Counted from the stretch's first letter, positions 51,542 to 59,985 are shown. The stretch: 64,000 nt of DNA from an uncultured Brevibacillus sp. (GCF_947502445.1 NZ_CANMZW010000026.1:17051-81050); one strand, 5' to 3'. Notes: generated from the sequence alone by a model not told the origin. Numbers and translations: made by a program.

Positions 51542-53284
51542 TTACTTTTGCTTGCTCACATCAAAAGGAACCTCCCAGTTGACGTCGCGGTGCTGGCGCT
51601 CGTGCAGCTTGTAAGAAATCGTCAACTCTTTTGGATGCTTTTCGAGCCCGCTGACGAAGATCGCTCCGTTTACTTCTCGCTGGCCATTTCCGTTTTTAAT
51701 ATAGTCAAAGCCTGTTTCTACATAAACAGAGTACTCTTTACCAGTTTCATCTGTTGCTTTCCAGCCTATCGCATTAACCATATTTTGGGGTAAGGTTCCC
51801 TTTACATTGATAATGGCTCCTTTCCCCCGCCATGATTTCCCATCAATTTCTTCTTCTTGATCACTCGTTTTTAAGCGAAAGTCACTAAATGTAAATGTAC
51901 TTCCGCTGTTTTCGACCGTGATTGGCTGTTTGCCAGCCTTCGCAAAGTTTAGTTTGGCTATGAAGTTAGCTGGCTCCATCAAATAAATGGAGTGCAGTCT
52001 GAACCTCAGTTTTTCATGGGAAGAAAAAGGAGCATAACCTTGCCACATGACTGATTTATTCGTTTCTCCATCGCGCTGGATTCCCATCATGGTCTGCTCT
52101 ACTTGGCTTTTGACAATATTATTCCATTTTTGATCATAGAGTTCGTCGTACCCAGCAACCGTATTTCCTTTTTCGTCGATAATTTCATAAGCAATACCGA
52201 ATTTCTTGAGCATCTCCTCTGCAAGATCTACTTCAATCTGTTCGATACTTTCCACTCCATTTACTATCCGCGTTTCAAATCTCACTTTCTTGATCTCTGT
52301 CTTCTCCAGCACTTTCTGGTACTCCTTCACTTTTTGCTCGTTCCACTCTGCCTCGTGAGTGAGTACGCTCGCACTAGGAACAGTCACTATATCATTCAGC
52401 CTGATAATAACCCCTTGTGGTGATGTATACTCCTGATTGATTTTGACAGTCTTTGAAACTGCCTTTGCCTTTTTCATATCAACAGGGAACTCCAAAGTCC
52501 AGGGACCTACCGTATTATTGATAGTAGAGTACTCCATTTTCACGTTGAGCTCATCTGGTATATCATCCAGATTTACGAACATTTCTTTAAAGTCTACTTG
52601 GGACTGGAAGTATTCCTTATTGTCACCCCAAGGCATGGAGGAAAATGGAATGTAATCAGGATGTTTCGAATCCGGATTTATTCCTTTTCCCTTCTTGTCT
52701 GTCAGTTTAAAAAGCCATTCAACATCATCCAATTTCATTTTTTTCCCGTTTTGATCGGTGACCTCCCAAATAATCATCAATCGAATGGGATCAGCCAGCA
52801 CTTCCTTAACCGATACGGTGATTCCTTTATCAGTCACCTGTTTGTTAATGGTCTGTACATATCCCTCATCCGCAGCATTCTTCATGCCTCCGTCCACTCC
52901 CTTGACGGAGTGAAAGAGACTATTAACGTAATTGGCAAAGGTCGGTGAAACCATCGTTCCAAAAGCAATAGCAGCCGCGAGACTTGCCACAGCAATCGCC
53001 GTTTTTCTCATAATATCGATACCCCTTTTTTTCCAGCCTTTTTTTCTCGTCCTTACTTTGGTTTGGACAACAATCTCCTCTAAAACCTTTTGAGTAAAAT
53101 CTGGTGAAAGCAATTCTTCTGCCAGAAACTCATCCAATACGGGAGTTCCCTCCATGATTTTATCCAGTTCTTTTTGGCAAAACGCGCATTGCTCGACGTG
53201 CTGTTCAAGTTCTGCTGATGCTGTGGGGGACAGCTTCCCAGCAAAATAAGACTTTAACTGCTCAGATATGTGACATCTCATCAT
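51542..53284 (-). CDS. zinc-finger anti-sigma factor with extracellular DUF4179-type domain
   Basis: A 580-residue protein: an N-terminal anti-sigma zinc finger with His29-x3-Cys33-x2-Cys36, one membrane helix (about 94-113), and a large extracellular part (about 115-580) of DUF4179/DUF5643-like beta domains. It overlaps the sigma gene by 23 bases. The extracellular part probably senses a wall or surface signal and releases the sigma factor by regulated proteolysis, by analogy with RsiW/RsgI systems. ATG 53284 (a doublet ATG-ATG) follows GAGGGGGGA. Confidence 0.85.
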   Translation of the reverse strand: MMRCHISEQLKSYFAGKLSPTASAELEQHVEQCAFCQKELDKIMEGTPVLDEFLAEELLSPDFTQKVLEEIVVQTKVRTRKKGWKKRGIDIMRKTAIAVASLAAAIAFGTMVSPTFANYVNSLFHSVKGVDGGMKNAADEGYVQTINKQVTDKGITVSVKEVLADPIRLMIIWEVTDQNGKKMKLDDVEWLFKLTDKKGKGINPDSKHPDYIPFSSMPWGDNKEYFQSQVDFKEMFVNLDDIPDELNVKMEYSTINNTVGPWTLEFPVDMKKAKAVSKTVKINQEYTSPQGVIIRLNDIVTVPSASVLTHEAEWNEQKVKEYQKVLEKTEIKKVRFETRIVNGVESIEQIEVDLAEEMLKKFGIAYEIIDEKGNTVAGYDELYDQKWNNIVKSQVEQTMMGIQRDGETNKSVMWQGYAPFSSHEKLRFRLHSIYLMEPANFIAKLNFAKAGKQPITVENSGSTFTFSDFRLKTSDQEEEIDGKSWRGKGAIINVKGTLPQNMVNAIGWKATDETGKEYSVYVETGFDYIKNGNGQREVNGAIFVSGLEKHPKELTISYKLHERQHRDVNWEVPFDVSKQK

Positions 53285-53822
53285 AGAAAGTCCCCCCTCT
53301 CTCCAAACCATCCCGCAGCTTCTTCCTCGCCCGATGAAGACGCATTTGGACTGTCGTCATTGGAATTGCCATCGTTTCACTAATTTCCCGGTAGCTGAGC
53401 TGATCGATATAGCGCAGAACAACAACCAATCTGTACTCCTCTTCCAGCCCCATGACCTGACGGAGCAGCATCTGCTTCTGTTCTTTTTGCAAAAAGACGT
53501 CCTCAGGGGTCTCTGCATCAATCAGTTCCAGCTCTTCCTCCGTCGTTTGGACAGAGCGCTTCTGCCGCCTGAGCTCGTCCAGACAATGATTGGCAGCCAT
53601 TCTGTACAGCCATGCGGAAAAATTGCTATTCGGCCTGAACTTATTCAGCTGGAAATAAACTTTTGTAAAAACCTCCTGTGCCATATCCTGAGCGTCCTCT
53701 GCCTGCCCCAACATGCGGTACAAAAAAGCAAAGATCTTTCCTTTATACTTGTCGACAAGTCGTGCATAGGCTTGATGATCTTCCTCAAGCGCCAGACGAA
53801 CAAGCTCGGTATCGTCCTGCAT
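53262..53822 (-). CDS. ECF-family sigma factor (SigW-like)
   Basis: A 186-residue group 4 sigma factor: region 2 (YARLVDKYKGKIFAFLYRMLGQAEDAQDMAQEVFTKVY and SAWLYRMAANHCLDELRRQKR) and region 4 (LEEEYRLVVVLRYIDQLSYREISETMAIPMTTVQMRLHRARKKL). ATG 53822 has GGGAGG 9 bases upstream. The overlap with the anti-sigma gene implies coupled translation. Similar in size to SigW/SigX/SigM; the regulon is unknown. Confidence 0.9.
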   Translation of the reverse strand: MQDDTELVRLALEEDHQAYARLVDKYKGKIFAFLYRMLGQAEDAQDMAQEVFTKVYFQLNKFRPNSNFSAWLYRMAANHCLDELRRQKRSVQTTEEELELIDAETPEDVFLQKEQKQMLLRQVMGLEEEYRLVVVLRYIDQLSYREISETMAIPMTTVQMRLHRARKKLRDGLERGGTFYDEMSHI

Positions 53823-53904
53823 GTTTTCTTTTCCTCCCAAGCAAAAGGCATGCTACGCAGCAAATGCCTCTTTCTCCCAAGAATTTTCATTATTGAACAG
53901 ATGG

Positions 53905-53931
53905 TACGATGGGTGGCCACCCTTCGTTTAG
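53905..53931 (-). promoter_or_regulatory. candidate ECF autoregulatory promoter with a palindromic spacer
   Basis: Minus strand: CTAAAC, 17 bases, CGTA, close to the ECF pattern TGAAAC-N16-CGTA with one extra base. The spacer holds the perfect palindrome GGGTGGCCACCC. Another palindrome TATAGAAG-TC-CTTCTATA lies just upstream at 53937-53954. Autoregulation is inference. Confidence 0.4.
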
Positions 53932-54146
53932 TGCACTATAGAAGTCCTTCTATAACGAATGGTGCTGCTCAATAGGTATAACGTTTATTCATTCCATTTT
54001 CTCACTCCATTTGGAAAATATTTTTGTATCCTTGCACGAGCTTTTTGTTAATGACTCTCATATCCTCTTCTGCCCTGCTTGGGTCTGTAGGGGAATTCCA
54101 TGTATAATAGAAACCATCATGAAGGAAGTAAGGAGAGCCACGCCCC

Positions 54147-55562
54147 ATGAAGCCATCAGCCAAGCATCAAAAAGACGTCCGTCCCCGGGATGGAAAGCAA
54201 GAAGAGACGAAACTCACTATCGGTCAGCAAATGACCCTAACGATAAAAACCCTTGGAATCAACGGCGAAGGGATCGGATATTTTAAACGGAAAATTGTCT
54301 TCGTAGATAAAGCACTGCCAGGTGAAGTGATCCATGCACAAGTAACGGAGGTAAAAGAAAAGTACGCCACAGCGCGATTATTGAAGGTCGTAGAGAAGTC
54401 ACCTGCACGTACAAAAGCACCTTGTCCCGTGTACGAGGAGTGCGGTGGCTGCAGTCTTCAGCATATGGACTACAAGGCGCAGCTCGCCTCGAAGCAGGAG
54501 CTAGTGATCGAATCGCTACGCAAGTACGCTCGTTTGGAAAACCCACCGGTAGCACCTACCATTGGCATGGACAACCCTTGGGGGTATCGCAACAAGGCTC
54601 AGTTTCAGGTCGGCAAACGGGACGGCAAGCTGGTCGCTGGACTGTATCAGACAGGTACGCATCAGCTTGTCGATTTGGAGACTTGCCAAGTGCAGCATGA
54701 AGCAACGACAGCCATCGTTCGCACTGCCAAGCAAATCATACAGGAGCTGGGTATTCCTGTATATGAGGAGCGCAAGCGAACTGGCGTCATTCGTACCGTG
54801 GTGGCGCGCGTCGCATTTGCCACAGGCGAAACACAGCTTACCCTCGTGACCGCTACCCGGGAGATTCCGCGCGTCAAGGAATTGATTCTGGAGCTGCGCA
54901 CGCAACTGCCCGAGCTGGTCAGCATCGTGCAAAACGTCAATGCTCAAAAAACCTCTGTCATCTTCGGCGAGACCACCCGTGAACTGTGGGGACGACCGTA
55001 CATCGCTGAAAAGCTTGGCGAGCTGTCCTTTGACTTGTCAGCTCGTGCTTTTTTTCAGCTGAATCCCGAGCAAACTCACAAGCTTTACGATGAAGTAAAA
55101 AAAGCCGCCGGACTGACCGGCAGCGAGCTTTTGCTTGATTTGTATTGTGGGACCGGAACCATCTCTCTCTGGCTGGCGCCTTTTGCCCGAGAAGTGCGCG
55201 GGATTGAGCTGATTCCAGAGGCTGTAGAGGATGCCCAAAAAAATGCTGAGCGGAATCAAGCGGCAAATACCCAGTTCCATGTGGGGCGCGCTGAGGTATT
55301 GATGCCGCATTGGGCCAAGCAAGGCGTGAAGCCCGATGTCGTTGTGGTCGATCCACCGCGTACGGGATTGGACGATGCGCTGATCCGCTCCTTGCTGGAC
55401 GTTACACCGAAGAAGATTGTGTATGTGTCCTGTAATCCGTCTACGCTAGCAAAGGATATTGGAAAGCTGCTGGCGAGGTATGAATTGAAGCATGTACAGC
55501 CGGTGGATATGTTTCCGCATACGGCGCATGTGGAGGCAGTGACACTGTTGACGTTGAAATAG
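54147..55562 (+). CDS. rlmCD: 23S rRNA (uracil-5-)-methyltransferase RlmCD
   Basis: A 471-residue SAM-dependent enzyme that makes 5-methyluridine in 23S rRNA. An N-terminal TRAM domain (about 27-85) is followed by the iron-sulfur cysteines Cys93, Cys99, Cys102, a fold domain with DLYCGTGTISLWLA (motif I) and VVVDPPRTGL, and the catalytic Cys429 in VSCNPSTLAKD. Intact. The last 13 codons, the stop and terminator are repeated at 63562-63660: an integrated element used this 3' end as attachment site without breaking the gene. Confidence 0.93.
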   Translation: MKPSAKHQKDVRPRDGKQEETKLTIGQQMTLTIKTLGINGEGIGYFKRKIVFVDKALPGEVIHAQVTEVKEKYATARLLKVVEKSPARTKAPCPVYEECGGCSLQHMDYKAQLASKQELVIESLRKYARLENPPVAPTIGMDNPWGYRNKAQFQVGKRDGKLVAGLYQTGTHQLVDLETCQVQHEATTAIVRTAKQIIQELGIPVYEERKRTGVIRTVVARVAFATGETQLTLVTATREIPRVKELILELRTQLPELVSIVQNVNAQKTSVIFGETTRELWGRPYIAEKLGELSFDLSARAFFQLNPEQTHKLYDEVKKAAGLTGSELLLDLYCGTGTISLWLAPFAREVRGIELIPEAVEDAQKNAERNQAANTQFHVGRAEVLMPHWAKQGVKPDVVVVDPPRTGLDDALIRSLLDVTPKKIVYVSCNPSTLAKDIGKLLARYELKHVQPVDMFPHTAHVEAVTLLTLK

Positions 55563-55619
55563 TTGTAAGAGAAAAGGCTAAAATCCCTTGATGCAACGGG
55601 AGTTTAGCCTTTTTTATTT
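55521..55619 (+). repeat. left attachment repeat (3' end of rlmCD plus terminator)
   Basis: Ninety-nine bases starting in the TAHVEAVTLLTLK codons and running through the AAGGCTAAA..TTTAGCCTT terminator. The copy at 63562-63660 differs at only 7 positions and has no gaps. The first 23 bases are identical, the probable crossover core. Outside the repeat the flanks diverge at once. Confidence 0.9.
55571..55618 (+). terminator. intrinsic terminator of rlmCD, inside the left repeat
   Basis: AAGGCTAAA-TCCC and GGGA-TTTAGCCTT around TTGATGCAAC, followed by TTTTTATTT. Confidence 0.88.
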
Positions 55620-55639
55620 GCTGATGTATGAGGTTCGTT

Positions 55640-55915
55640 TTAAGATGAAAACAGCCGTTGACCACATTTTGACCACATTCGGTGCCAGAATGACCTTTTT
55701 TGCTCACGAACCTCGTTGAGTATCTCCTCTCTTTCCTTCTTTCTTTTACTTTTCAAATTACCTTCTTTGGACCGTCTGACTTGTTCCAGATAATCCACTG
55801 AAAGAGTCAATCCCGGTACCTTCTGTATTGCTAAATCATATGATTGCTTGGCCGACAAGTAGCGTCTGAAATACATGTAGTAATGAACGAACCGTTGCTT
55901 TTGTGGATTCGCCAT
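55640..55915 (-). CDS. hypothetical element protein, 91 residues
   Basis: A very basic, helix-rich protein starting MANPQKQRFVHYYMYFRRYLSAKQSYDLAIQ and ending WSKCGQRLFSS. AGGAGG lies 12 bases upstream of the ATG. It is the last gene of the minus-strand run and its 3' end covers the direct repeats that probably bind integrase. No family recognised; DNA binding is possible from the charge. Confidence 0.6.
   Translation of the reverse strand: MANPQKQRFVHYYMYFRRYLSAKQSYDLAIQKVPGLTLSVDYLEQVRRSKEGNLKSKRKKEREEILNEVREQKRSFWHRMWSKCGQRLFSS
55658..55679 (+). repeat. left arm-type direct repeats
   Basis: TTGACCACATTT and TGACCACATT in tandem (11-base period). The same octamer pair TGACCACA..TGACCACA occurs at 63427-63447 close to the right end, in the same orientation: candidate integrase arm-binding sites. 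Confidence 0.65.
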
Positions 55916-55942
55916 GAGAGAATAAGCCTCCTTGTATGGGTA

Positions 55943-56221
55943 TTATACGAGTGCAATTAATTCAACCTTACTAACACGGTTAGTATCAAAGAATCGTATG
56001 GCTGCCCATACTGGATTTCCAAGATCATCGCGAACAAACTCTTCAATGGTCCCATCTCTAAATCGGCTTCCTGATTCTCCCTTTTTGTTCGTTTTCATTT
56101 TGTAACTCATTCCTACTTTGAGTGTTACACTCAGAATTATTTTCCCATTCTCGTATTTCTGAACTTCACATTCTATTACTTGTCCATTGCTTTCTTTAAA
56201 ATTTGTATTATAGAAATCCAT
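55943..56221 (-). CDS. hypothetical element protein, 92 residues
   Basis: A protein rich in beta-forming residues with phrases VIECEVQKYENGKIILSVTLKVGM and FRDGTIEEFVRDDLGNPVWAAIRFF, suggesting a small beta-barrel of the KOW or Tudor type. GAGGAAG precedes the ATG. It lies in the AT-rich accessory part of the element; no family recognised. Confidence 0.6.
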   Translation of the reverse strand: MDFYNTNFKESNGQVIECEVQKYENGKIILSVTLKVGMSYKMKTNKKGESGSRFRDGTIEEFVRDDLGNPVWAAIRFFDTNRVSKVELIALV

Positions 56222-56442
56222 CTACGTATCTTCCTCTCACTTTTTTGTTTTTTTAAACATGCGATTGTTAACTATAAATTTTGATCAGTTATTTCCATTA
56301 TTCTAATGCGTCCCTGCCGCTGCCGAGAGCACCGGCAGGGAACCCCATTGAAGAAGACCTCTTAAAAGGAATACGCGAGCAGCACTCTCATTCTCATTGG
56401 CGAATGAAAGGAATAAAGAGATTCTAATAATGAGATACTCTT
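56222..56442. other. 221-base gap with a GC-rich hairpin
   Basis: No gene seen. A perfect-stem hairpin CCCTGCCG-CTGCCGAGAGCAC-CGGCAGGG lies at 56312-56341 in otherwise AT-rich DNA, without a T-run, so it is not an ordinary terminator. Two short inverted pairs (TTCTCATT/AATGAGA) follow near 56390-56440. Confidence 0.5.
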
Positions 56443-56700
56443 TTATAATTCCTCTCCAATTCCTAAATGAGGATCAAATTCTGTATCAAATACCGTTACT
56501 GGACGAATGCGTACTATTTCTTCCCTATTAATATTTGTTACTCTATTCAATCGTGTCCTCAAAATAAATACTGCCTCAAATGCACCCATCCTCGTCTTTC
56601 TTTGAATTTCTAAGATTTCTTCTATTTGAGCATCCGTTGGTTGAATAGATATCCCGATGAGTCTATGTCCTTCACTTGTTTCAAATAACATCTCTTTCAT
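56443..56700 (-). CDS. hypothetical element protein, 85 residues
   Basis: ATG 56700 with AGAAGGGAGAG upstream. Starts MKEMLFETSEGHRLIGISIQPTDAQ, mixed strands and helices, no recognised domain. It follows the frameshifted gene by about 28 bases on the same strand and is probably cotranscribed in the element's accessory operon. Confidence 0.55.
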   Translation of the reverse strand: MKEMLFETSEGHRLIGISIQPTDAQIEEILEIQRKTRMGAFEAVFILRTRLNRVTNINREEIVRIRPVTVFDTEFDPHLGIGEEL

Positions 56701-56728
56701 AAAAACTCTCCCTTCTATTGTTCTAAAT

Positions 56729-57005
56729 CTAAGTACTCCCATTCCGCATCATCAAATCTAATTTCTTCAAAATTTCCCACCTGATATCGTAAAGGTCGAC
56801 ACCCTTTCCTAATGCTTCGTAATGCTTTATTAAATGCTTTGCCCTACTATGAACGTCTTTGTCACAAAGTAATGAAAAATCAAGACGTGAAAAATCATGG
56901 TAGGCTAAAATAAGCAATTCAAGCTCAAATTCATAATTTTAGATCCAACATGGTTTCAAAAAAAATCGCTTGCTCCCTCGATAAGTGAATAATAATAATC
57001 AATCC
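56729..57005 (-). pseudogene. frameshifted element gene, about 90 residues
   Basis: Two frames join into one sensible protein: HLSREQAIFFETMLDLK in one frame and YEFELELLILAYHDFSRLDF...MMRNGST in the next, with the break at about 56930-56938 (CTAAAATTATG on the minus strand). Removing one T there would restore a single reading frame. The start would be TTG or ATT just after GGAGG at the end of the upstream gene. Either a real frameshift mutation or a sequencing error; the family is not recognised. Confidence 0.55.
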
Positions 57006-57307
57006 TCCATTTTCTTATGAGTATTGTTCATCTCATGGAATGTTTTACAAACCACACACCAAATCAGATTGTGTTCCTCTTTCATATGCTTTTGGCGGAT
57101 AGCTTCAATAATCAGTGTTTCATCCGCCCACCCTTTTGCAGTAGATGGATGAACATCAAAGGGTATCCCGTTTTTGGGAAAACCATGCGACTGTAAAAGA
57201 TCACCGATTGCGTAATAGTCTAAGGCTGAATCATATGGAATATTAAGTACTTTAAGCAATCTGGTTTGTGATTGAGAGCGCGGGATATCTCTCTTTTTCT
57301 TAGCCAT
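56999..57307 (-). CDS. hypothetical element protein with CxxC, 102 residues
   Basis: ATG 57307 follows GGAGGG at 7 bases and overlaps the integrase stop by 8 bases. Basic N-terminus (MAKKKRDIPRSQSQTR), middle KVLNIPYDSALDYYAIGDLL, and WCVVCKTFH with one CxxC near the C-terminus that could be half of a zinc site. Coupled to int, as is common for accessory genes of small integrated elements; function unknown. Confidence 0.6.
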   Translation of the reverse strand: MAKKKRDIPRSQSQTRLLKVLNIPYDSALDYYAIGDLLQSHGFPKNGIPFDVHPSTAKGWADETLIIEAIRQKHMKEEHNLIWCVVCKTFHEMNNTHKKMED

Positions 57308-58451
57308 CTGTTCCCTCCAAAACATCACTTTTGATTTGTAACGCTGTTTCAAATTTCTTTGCTGCCTCTTTTTGCATGTCACTTGTCACATGGCTATACA
57401 CATTCATCGTCATAGCTGCGTTAGAGTGTCCCAAGCGTTCGGAAACGATTTTGACATGTTCCCCGATCTTTAGGAGTATCGTAGCGTGTGTATGGCGTTG
57501 ATCGTGGAAGCGAATCTTTGGAACATTCGCTTTCTGAATGATCCGTCGAAAGTGTCCTGTAAGACTTCGCGGATTAATTGGTCTTCCTAATTCATTAGCC
57601 GCAATCAAGTCGTAATCTTCGTATGCACTTCCCACTTCTCTTTTGTATTTTTCCTGTTCCAGACGATAAGACTTTAATATCACGACCACAGTGTCTGGAA
57701 TGGACACCAAAGGGTTTGAACGGCTTGTTTTAGGCTCTAAGAAATGAAACTGCTGGTTAGAGTAATAAAGCGTTTGGCAGACGCTGATTTTCCCCTGATT
57801 AAGATCACAATCCTTCCAACGTAGCGATAAAATTTCCCCTCTTCTTAGTCCTGTATACAACGCTAATAGATACACGATGTAGTAGGACTGGTTATCTTCT
57901 TTAGCTACTTCTAAAAAACGTAATGCTTCTTTAATTGACCACGTCTTTTGTTCTTCACGTCCGATTCTAGGCGGAATAGCAAGGTCGACCACATTTTTTG
58001 TAATGTTCTGCAATCTCACTTGATACTTAAAGAAACTTTTTAGGATTGAATGTAGATATCGAATATATTCAGATGACAGTCCTTCTTTCACCAAATCCAA
58101 ATAGAACGATTGAATATGGTCTGGTTGAACGTCTTTTAGTTTCAATTTGCCCAAGGCAGGGATAATTCGTTTTAGAATTGCCTTTGAGTAGTTGTCATAT
58201 GTTGATATGCGTAAGGTTGACTGTAATATAGTGCTAAGCCATGCTTCCATAGCCTCCTGAACCGTCTTTTTACTCGGTTCCAGATAATCTCCTTTAGTTA
58301 ATTGCGTGATCAATTCAGCACACGCCTGTTCAGCCTCTCTCTTCGTTCTAAAACCGCTTTTTGTCTTTTGGTTCCTAGAACCATCCGTCTTCCTTCCAAT
58401 ATCCACTGTGAACGACCAGAGACTGCCACGCTTACGAAAGTATCCTTTCAT
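57300..58451 (-). CDS. int: tyrosine-family site-specific integrase
   Basis: A 383-residue recombinase: an N-terminal arm-binding domain (MKGYFRKRGSLWSFTVDIG, about 1-60), a core-binding domain, and the catalytic domain with Arg203 (GLRRGE), His316/Arg319 (HDQRHTH), His342 (LGHSN) and the nucleophile Tyr352 (MNVYSHV). All catalytic residues are present. The type resembles Tn916/ICEBs1-like integrases. It should recombine the rlmCD 3'-end repeats. The excisionase-like gene starts 13 bases upstream. Confidence 0.94.
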   Translation of the reverse strand: MKGYFRKRGSLWSFTVDIGRKTDGSRNQKTKSGFRTKREAEQACAELITQLTKGDYLEPSKKTVQEAMEAWLSTILQSTLRISTYDNYSKAILKRIIPALGKLKLKDVQPDHIQSFYLDLVKEGLSSEYIRYLHSILKSFFKYQVRLQNITKNVVDLAIPPRIGREEQKTWSIKEALRFLEVAKEDNQSYYIVYLLALYTGLRRGEILSLRWKDCDLNQGKISVCQTLYYSNQQFHFLEPKTSRSNPLVSIPDTVVVILKSYRLEQEKYKREVGSAYEDYDLIAANELGRPINPRSLTGHFRRIIQKANVPKIRFHDQRHTHATILLKIGEHVKIVSERLGHSNAAMTMNVYSHVTSDMQKEAAKKFETALQIKSDVLEGTDG

Positions 58452-58463
58452 GGTCTTCTCCCT

Positions 58464-58661
58464 CTAGATGTACTGCTCGTTTAACCACTTGAACAACGCT
58501 TCTCTGGTTACACGTTTGCATCGTCCAATACGAATCAAGGGGAATCCGGGCTTATCCATAATTTCATAACATATCCTTTTGGAAACACCGATGATTTCCG
58601 CAATATGAGTTGCATTTAGTACCAATGGGTAATCTTCAACATTCCTCACTGTATTGCTCAT
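58464..58661 (-). CDS. excisionase-like helix-turn-helix protein, 65 residues
   Basis: A small DNA-binding protein (VEDYPLVLNATHIAEIIGVSKRICYEIMDKPGFPLIRIGRCKRVTREALFKWL) of the HTH_17/excisionase type. It precedes int, the usual arrangement for Xis. ATG 58661 with TTGGAGG 8 bases upstream. Confidence 0.85.
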   Translation of the reverse strand: MSNTVRNVEDYPLVLNATHIAEIIGVSKRICYEIMDKPGFPLIRIGRCKRVTREALFKWLNEQYI

Positions 58662-58687
58662 TGATTTTTCCTCCAAATCTGTATAAG

Positions 58688-59755
58688 CTAGTCATTGAAT
58701 AAGAATTTTTTTCTTCTACGTTCTTTCTCTTCTTGGAAAGACGTATTTTTTTTGTCTAAACCAATCTCAGTCCAGGATTGAAACAGCCTTGTAGTGTCCT
58801 CAATAGAATCGTGGTTACCTATGGCAGCTATTGAGAGTAATATACCTCTTCCTTGATCTAATAACTGTTTTAAACTACCTTGTTTCACAAGCTCTCTGGT
58901 CAACGGTGAGGCTTCATATTCCATTCCTGCCTTTTGAATTACACTCCACTTCCGTTTTATTTTCCAACGAGAAACATTGTCTCGCGACGGCTGCCTTATC
59001 GTAAACCATTCACGTGTCAGATAAGCCCACAAACCACTCTCCTTCTCCAATAAATCATCTATAGTGTGAATCGAGAATTCCTTTAACACCTCCCTCCGCA
59101 GTTGAAATTCTACTCTCCAGACCTCTTTGTCCTCGTTCCACCCATGCTCTCGCCAGATTTGTTTAAACCAGTCCTTCCCAGACTTTTGAATTTCCATCGT
59201 TTTATTATAGATTCGTGCTAGTAATGGACCCCCTATACCAACTCGGAAGCCACTGAACTTTCGTCCGTTCGTATATTCCCCACTAACAAAGCAATCTTCT
59301 TTATTTCTTGCTCTCGTTATCACCCCTTTTGTATCAATTTGTCTAAACGTAACTAAATCACTATCAGCGCATATATCAACACGAGAGATTTGATTTCGAT
59401 AGTAGGAATCCGTCAATGATTCAAACCATCCTGAAAAGTTTTTATAAGCGCCAGCCAAACCAAATGACCATATGTAGCCAGATAAGAAATGAACAAAAAC
59501 AGGAGGATTCGTTTTCAATTCCTTATCGGCGAAAAAAATGATAAAGTCATCACAAGACAATCTATAGGGATATAGGCGCTTTCCAGTCCTGTGAACGATT
59601 AATGCAACATTGTTTATAAAAATTGTCTGTTCTATCCCTGATTCTTGTGCCTCCTCCTTTAGATTCTTGAAAACATCAAGATGAGGTCTAAGACTTGATT
59701 CGTAGTTCTCAATTTTTAAACCAAATTCGATAGTGTCAAAACCTTTGACTATCAA
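58688..59755 (-). CDS. Rep_trans-family replication initiator / relaxase
   Basis: A 355-residue protein with ISRVDICADSD near residue 125 (His-hydrophobe/Asp metal region of the Rep_trans family) and GIGGPLLARIYNKTMEIQKSGKDWFKQIW where the catalytic tyrosine (near 183) lies in RIYNK. This is the family of Tn916 Orf20 and ICEBs1 NicK, which nick oriT and start rolling-circle replication. TTG at 59755 has AAAGGTGG 8 bases upstream; GTG at 59767 overlaps that site. The GC-rich inverted-repeat region upstream is the likely nick region. Confidence 0.82.
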   Translation of the reverse strand: MIVKGFDTIEFGLKIENYESSLRPHLDVFKNLKEEAQESGIEQTIFINNVALIVHRTGKRLYPYRLSCDDFIIFFADKELKTNPPVFVHFLSGYIWSFGLAGAYKNFSGWFESLTDSYYRNQISRVDICADSDLVTFRQIDTKGVITRARNKEDCFVSGEYTNGRKFSGFRVGIGGPLLARIYNKTMEIQKSGKDWFKQIWREHGWNEDKEVWRVEFQLRREVLKEFSIHTIDDLLEKESGLWAYLTREWFTIRQPSRDNVSRWKIKRKWSVIQKAGMEYEASPLTRELVKQGSLKQLLDQGRGILLSIAAIGNHDSIEDTTRLFQSWTEIGLDKKNTSFQEEKERRRKKFLFND

Positions 59756-59767
59756 GGCGTCTACCAC

Positions 59768-59985
59768 CTTTGGGTTGTAATTAGAGCCTAGTATGTTATA
59801 TGGGTTGCTAGGCTAAGCGAGAGGCTAACGCCTCAGCCCTGACATGGAGCCTCTGCGAGTGTGCAGGACAAGGCTTAGCGGTCAAGCCAAGTGCGGGCTT
59901 GTCCGCTAAACCAGCCTGGCACATCTCGCCTCTCCATATCAAGGCCAAGCCAGCATTCCGCTTCGCTCCATACTGGTATCGGCTG
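59768..59985. other. GC-rich inverted-repeat region, candidate oriT or double-strand origin
   Basis: About 60% G+C by inspection against about 35% on both sides. It carries an interrupted inverted repeat TTAGCGG-TC-AAGCC ... GGCTT-GT-CCGCTAA (about 59875-59909) and repeated motifs GGCTAAGCG, GGCTAACGCCTC, GAGCCTC and CTCGCCTCTCC. No gene fits. It lies directly upstream of the Rep/relaxase gene, where ICEBs1/Tn916-type elements and rolling-circle plasmids carry their nick site. Confidence 0.7.

Noticed and set aside
56925..56940. Programmed -1 frameshift in the element gene
   Set aside because: The local sequence is not a canonical slippery heptamer and there is no clear downstream stem-loop or internal ribosome-like site, so mutation or error is more likely.
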